Shown: one piece after another, positions 32,177 through 33,934 of the stretch
Layout of the letters: each line of letters starts with the position of its first letter
Position numbering within the stretch: position 1 is the first letter of the stretch
NCBI GenBank assembly: GCA_902496125.1
Contig: CABUZU010000006.1
Location: 1-33,934, forward strand
Direction: 5' to 3'
From: an uncultured Lachnospiraceae bacterium
GTDB taxonomy: Bacteria; Bacillota; Clostridia; Lachnospirales; Lachnospiraceae
DNA: 33,934 nt
Position numbers and translations under genes: made by a program
The notes under the pieces: model-generated
Database searches by the model: none
What the model saw: the letters and a program-made list of their open reading frames with translations, nothing else
What the model was told of the DNA's origin: nothing

Positions 32177-32193
32177 TGTAACAAATTTGTAAC
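32177..32193 (+). promoter_or_regulatory. WalR-type binding box in the hydrolase leader
   Basis: TGTAAC (32177-32182), five bases, TGTAAC (32188-32193): an exact fit to the WalR/YycF consensus TGTWAH-N5-TGTWAH, at about +12 to +28 relative to the predicted start of transcription. A third TGTAAC is at 32229-32234. Confidence 0.55.
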
Positions 32194-32235
32194 AACTATA
32201 ACATTTTCGTTAAAAATTGAAAGGAATTTGTAACT

Positions 32236-32697
32236 ATGATGAAAAATAAGGGAATTAAAAAAATTATAATATTAGTATTACTCGCATTATTAACTTTTGG
32301 AGCACTCCAAACTCAGACCATGACTGTTGAAGCAAAATCTAAAACAGTTAAGGCATCTGACAAAGATATCAAAACAATGGCTGCTGTATGTTATTTAGAA
32401 GCAGGAACTCATTACAAAAACTGTTTAGCAGTAGCAAACGTAGTATTAAATCGTGTTAAAAGTAAAGGATATCCTAACACCATCAATGGTGTAGTATATC
32501 AGAAAAGCCAGTTTTCAGTAGCTAAGCATGTTAAAAAACATATTAATAAACCTAAGAAAACTTGTTTAAAAGCTGTAAAGAACGCTTTAGCAGGTGAAAA
32601 CAACATCAAAAACCGTAAGAGTTTCCGTTCTGCTTCTTATGCAAGAGGTAAAAAATATAAAAACTCTGTAAAAATTGGTGATAACGTTTTCTTTTAA
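32236..32697 (+). CDS. Secreted cell-wall hydrolase, SleB family
   Basis: 153 residues. Basic N-terminus plus hydrophobic helix, signal peptide ending near residue 33 (TVEAK). The rest is a compact SleB/Hydrolase_2 domain: DIKTMAAVCYLEAG with probable catalytic Glu55, NCLAVANVVLNRVKSKGYPNTI-type core, and YQKSQFSVA. SleB-type enzymes cleave the glycan strand of peptidoglycan as lytic transglycosylases; a role in vegetative wall turnover is inferred because there is no spore-coat-binding PG domain. AAGGA lies before ATG. The first two codons are both ATG, so the start could be one codon later. Confidence 0.88.
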   Translation: MMKNKGIKKIIILVLLALLTFGALQTQTMTVEAKSKTVKASDKDIKTMAAVCYLEAGTHYKNCLAVANVVLNRVKSKGYPNTINGVVYQKSQFSVAKHVKKHINKPKKTCLKAVKNALAGENNIKNRKSFRSASYARGKKYKNSVKIGDNVFF

Positions 32698-32735
32698 ATT
32701 TAGTGATAATTTATAATAAATTTATAAAATGGATA

Positions 32736-32870
32736 TTGTTTTTAAAGAAGTAGATGCTATACTATGGTCATAACAAATAGATAACAAGTTTTGAATATAG
32801 ATAGTTTTTCATACCCTTCTTTTAAGTAATAAAAAAGACTGTGACAGCCGAATCACAGTCTTTTTTATTA
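32736..32870 (+). ncRNA. Candidate small RNA between the hydrolase gene and hisA
   Basis: TTGTTT (32736-32741), 16-base spacer and TATACT (32758-32763) form a promoter, and a strong terminator ends at 32866. The ~100-base transcript between them has no ORF longer than a few codons. The terminator could equally serve the hydrolase gene and hisA, so the call is tentative. Confidence 0.3.
32831..32866. terminator. Bidirectional terminator between the hydrolase gene and hisA
   Basis: Perfect 14-bp stem AAAAAAGACTGTGA (32831-32844) / TCACAGTCTTTTTT (32853-32866), loop 8, T-runs on both strands. It lies six bases past the hisA stop. Confidence 0.92.
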
Positions 32871-32872
32871 TC

Positions 32873-33643
32873 TTAGACATATTTCAATATTTCTTTATAC
32901 TTCATTGTTCCACCAAATAAATCCAACGCACTTCCAATTGTTACATCTACATGATTTTTTCCTAATGTTTTTACCTTTTCCAAGTCTGTAAAACTACTCA
33001 CTCCACCAGCATAGGTCACAGGAATCTTATTCCAATCTCCAAGCATTGATAATAGCTGTTCTTCCACTCCTTGTTGCTTTCCTTCTACATCTACTGCATG
33101 AATCAAAAACTCATCACAACTAAGAGATAATTCATCTAATAGGTCTTTCGTAACTTTTACATCGGTAAATTTCTGCCAACGATCTGTTACAATGTAATAA
33201 CTTCCATCTCTCATTCGACAACTTAAATCAAGAACTAATCGCTCTTTTCCAACACTTGAAACCATTCTCTGTAAATTGGTCTCATTTATTTTGCCATCTT
33301 TAAATACATAAGATGTAACAATTACATGCGATGCACCTGCATCTAAAAATTCGCAAGCATTCTTGGCATGAATTCCCCCACCGATTTGCATTCCACCTTT
33401 CCAAGCAGAAAGTGCAAGCATAGCCTGTGCTTTTGTTGCTTCATAATAGGAAGAAGATGCAGGATTTAACAAAATAATATGTCCACCTTTTAAATTGTCC
33501 TTCTTATAAAAATTGGCAAAAAAGGCTCCATCTTGTGTAGAAACATAATTCTCTGTTGCATTATTGCCTTCGTCTGTTAAACTTCCCCCCACAATTTGCT
33601 TTACTTTGCCATTGTGGATATCAATACATGGTCTAAATTTCAT
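32873..33643 (-). CDS. hisA: HisA, eukaryotic (yeast His6) type ProFAR isomerase
   Basis: 256 residues, a single (beta/alpha)8 barrel. It isomerises the ribosyl-imino intermediate (ProFAR to PRFAR) in histidine synthesis. The sequence follows the eukaryotic form: CIDIHNGKVKQIVGG with Asp8, MQIGGGI, the insert LVLDLSCRMRDG with Asp139, DRWQKFTD, EFLIHAVDVEG and VTYAGGV, closing with SALDLFGG. Ordinary bacterial HisA lacks the SCR...DG...W block. No other his gene is nearby. AGAGGA precedes ATG. Confidence 0.9.
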   Translation of the reverse strand: MKFRPCIDIHNGKVKQIVGGSLTDEGNNATENYVSTQDGAFFANFYKKDNLKGGHIILLNPASSSYYEATKAQAMLALSAWKGGMQIGGGIHAKNACEFLDAGASHVIVTSYVFKDGKINETNLQRMVSSVGKERLVLDLSCRMRDGSYYIVTDRWQKFTDVKVTKDLLDELSLSCDEFLIHAVDVEGKQQGVEEQLLSMLGDWNKIPVTYAGGVSSFTDLEKVKTLGKNHVDVTIGSALDLFGGTMKYKEILKYV

Positions 33644-33673
33644 ATAACGTATTCCTCTCTATCTTTTTATTAT

Positions 33674-33703
33674 TTTATATTGGCTTTTTATACTTTTCTT
33701 CAA
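33674..33703 (-). promoter_or_regulatory. hisA promoter
   Basis: On the minus strand TTGAAG (33698-33703), 18-base spacer, TATAAA (33674-33679), about 30 bases before the start codon. The surroundings are very AT-rich, so this is moderate evidence. Confidence 0.45.
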
Positions 33704-33790
33704 GATTTTAATTATTCAAGTAAAAAATCTATTATTTTTTTGGTTAATACCACCTTCACCCATCGGAAATTCATCCAAAGTCAATACATA

Positions 33791-33934
33791 TTAGGAAGGA
33801 TTCCATAAATGTCCACCCCAAAGTTGATTTTTAATTTCAGGATGTTTCAAAAACAACCATCTTGCTGTATTTCCTTTTAATATTTTGATTGCATCGGACA
33901 ATCTAAGTTGTGGTTTGCAATCAACAAGTAGATG
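33791..33934 (-). pseudogene. tnpA: IS200/IS605-family TnpA transposase remnant, running off the right edge
   Basis: The minus strand from the right edge reads HLLVDCKPQLRLSDAIKILK, then GNTARWLFLKHPEIK and QLWGGHLWNPS, then a TAA stop at 33791-33793. This is the end of the HUH metal site (the first residue is its second His) and the lW.g.lW.pSYyv segment of the small IS200 transposase. The stop replaces the first Tyr of the expected SYYV: the frame resumes YVLTLDEF and runs unconservatively to a TGA at 33716-33718. The C-terminal helix that carries the catalytic Tyr is not recognisable. Probably an inactive copy; the N-terminus is outside the window. Confidence 0.75.

Noticed and set aside
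32037..32235. T-box leader before serS
   Set aside because: The promoter is only about 45 bases from the start codon and no T-box sequence or terminator is present.

Overview
The window is AT-rich and gene-dense, with short intergenic gaps, strong AGGAGG-type ribosome binding sites and near-consensus sigma-A promoters. Gene content (YhaM, MutS2, DegV, VanW-family protein, AIR-synthase-like protein, DUF4080 radical SAM, short-form NadB, SleB-family hydrolase) points to a low-GC Gram-positive clostridium, most likely a Lachnospiraceae member. This assignment rests on protein character only; no rRNA gene is present.

Layout. (1) 1-3805, minus: a degenerate HtrA-like membrane protein, YhaM exoribonuclease and RlmD rRNA methyltransferase (cut by the left edge) read from one promoter. 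(2) 3741-4094: a divergent control region with three tandem 23-bp repeats. (3) 4028-8638, plus: mutS2 followed by an OmpR-type two-component pair, ended by a terminator shared with the convergent operon. (4) 8641-15224, minus: tRNA-Phe, aminotransferase, DUF4080 radical SAM protein, endonuclease III, a 33-residue membrane peptide, a VanW-family surface protein, an AIR-synthase C-domain protein and TrmL, tightly packed behind one clear promoter. (5) degV. (6) 16180-20683, minus: PP2C phosphatase, membrane Ser/Thr kinase, 61-residue membrane protein and membrane-anchored Ig-like surface protein, a self-contained phosphosignalling operon. (7) ptsI behind a long leader with a terminator and a competing complementary segment. 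(8) GH13 amylosucrase-like enzyme plus a LacI regulator, with a perfect CRE/LacI-type operator at the promoter and a structured leader. (9) nadA-nadB-nadC (minus) divergent from asnA-DUF3783 (plus): two aspartate-consuming routes back to back. (10) serS (minus) divergent from a SleB-like hydrolase whose leader holds a WalR-type box. (11) a eukaryotic-type HisA and, at the right edge, an IS200/IS605 TnpA remnant with a premature stop.

Most genes are core housekeeping. The parts that look least described are the PP2C/kinase/mini-membrane/Ig-like operon, the ptsI and GH13 leader RNAs, the orphan AIRS C-domain protein, the 33-residue membrane peptide and the 23-bp tandem repeats. No CRISPR array, prophage or intact mobile element is visible.
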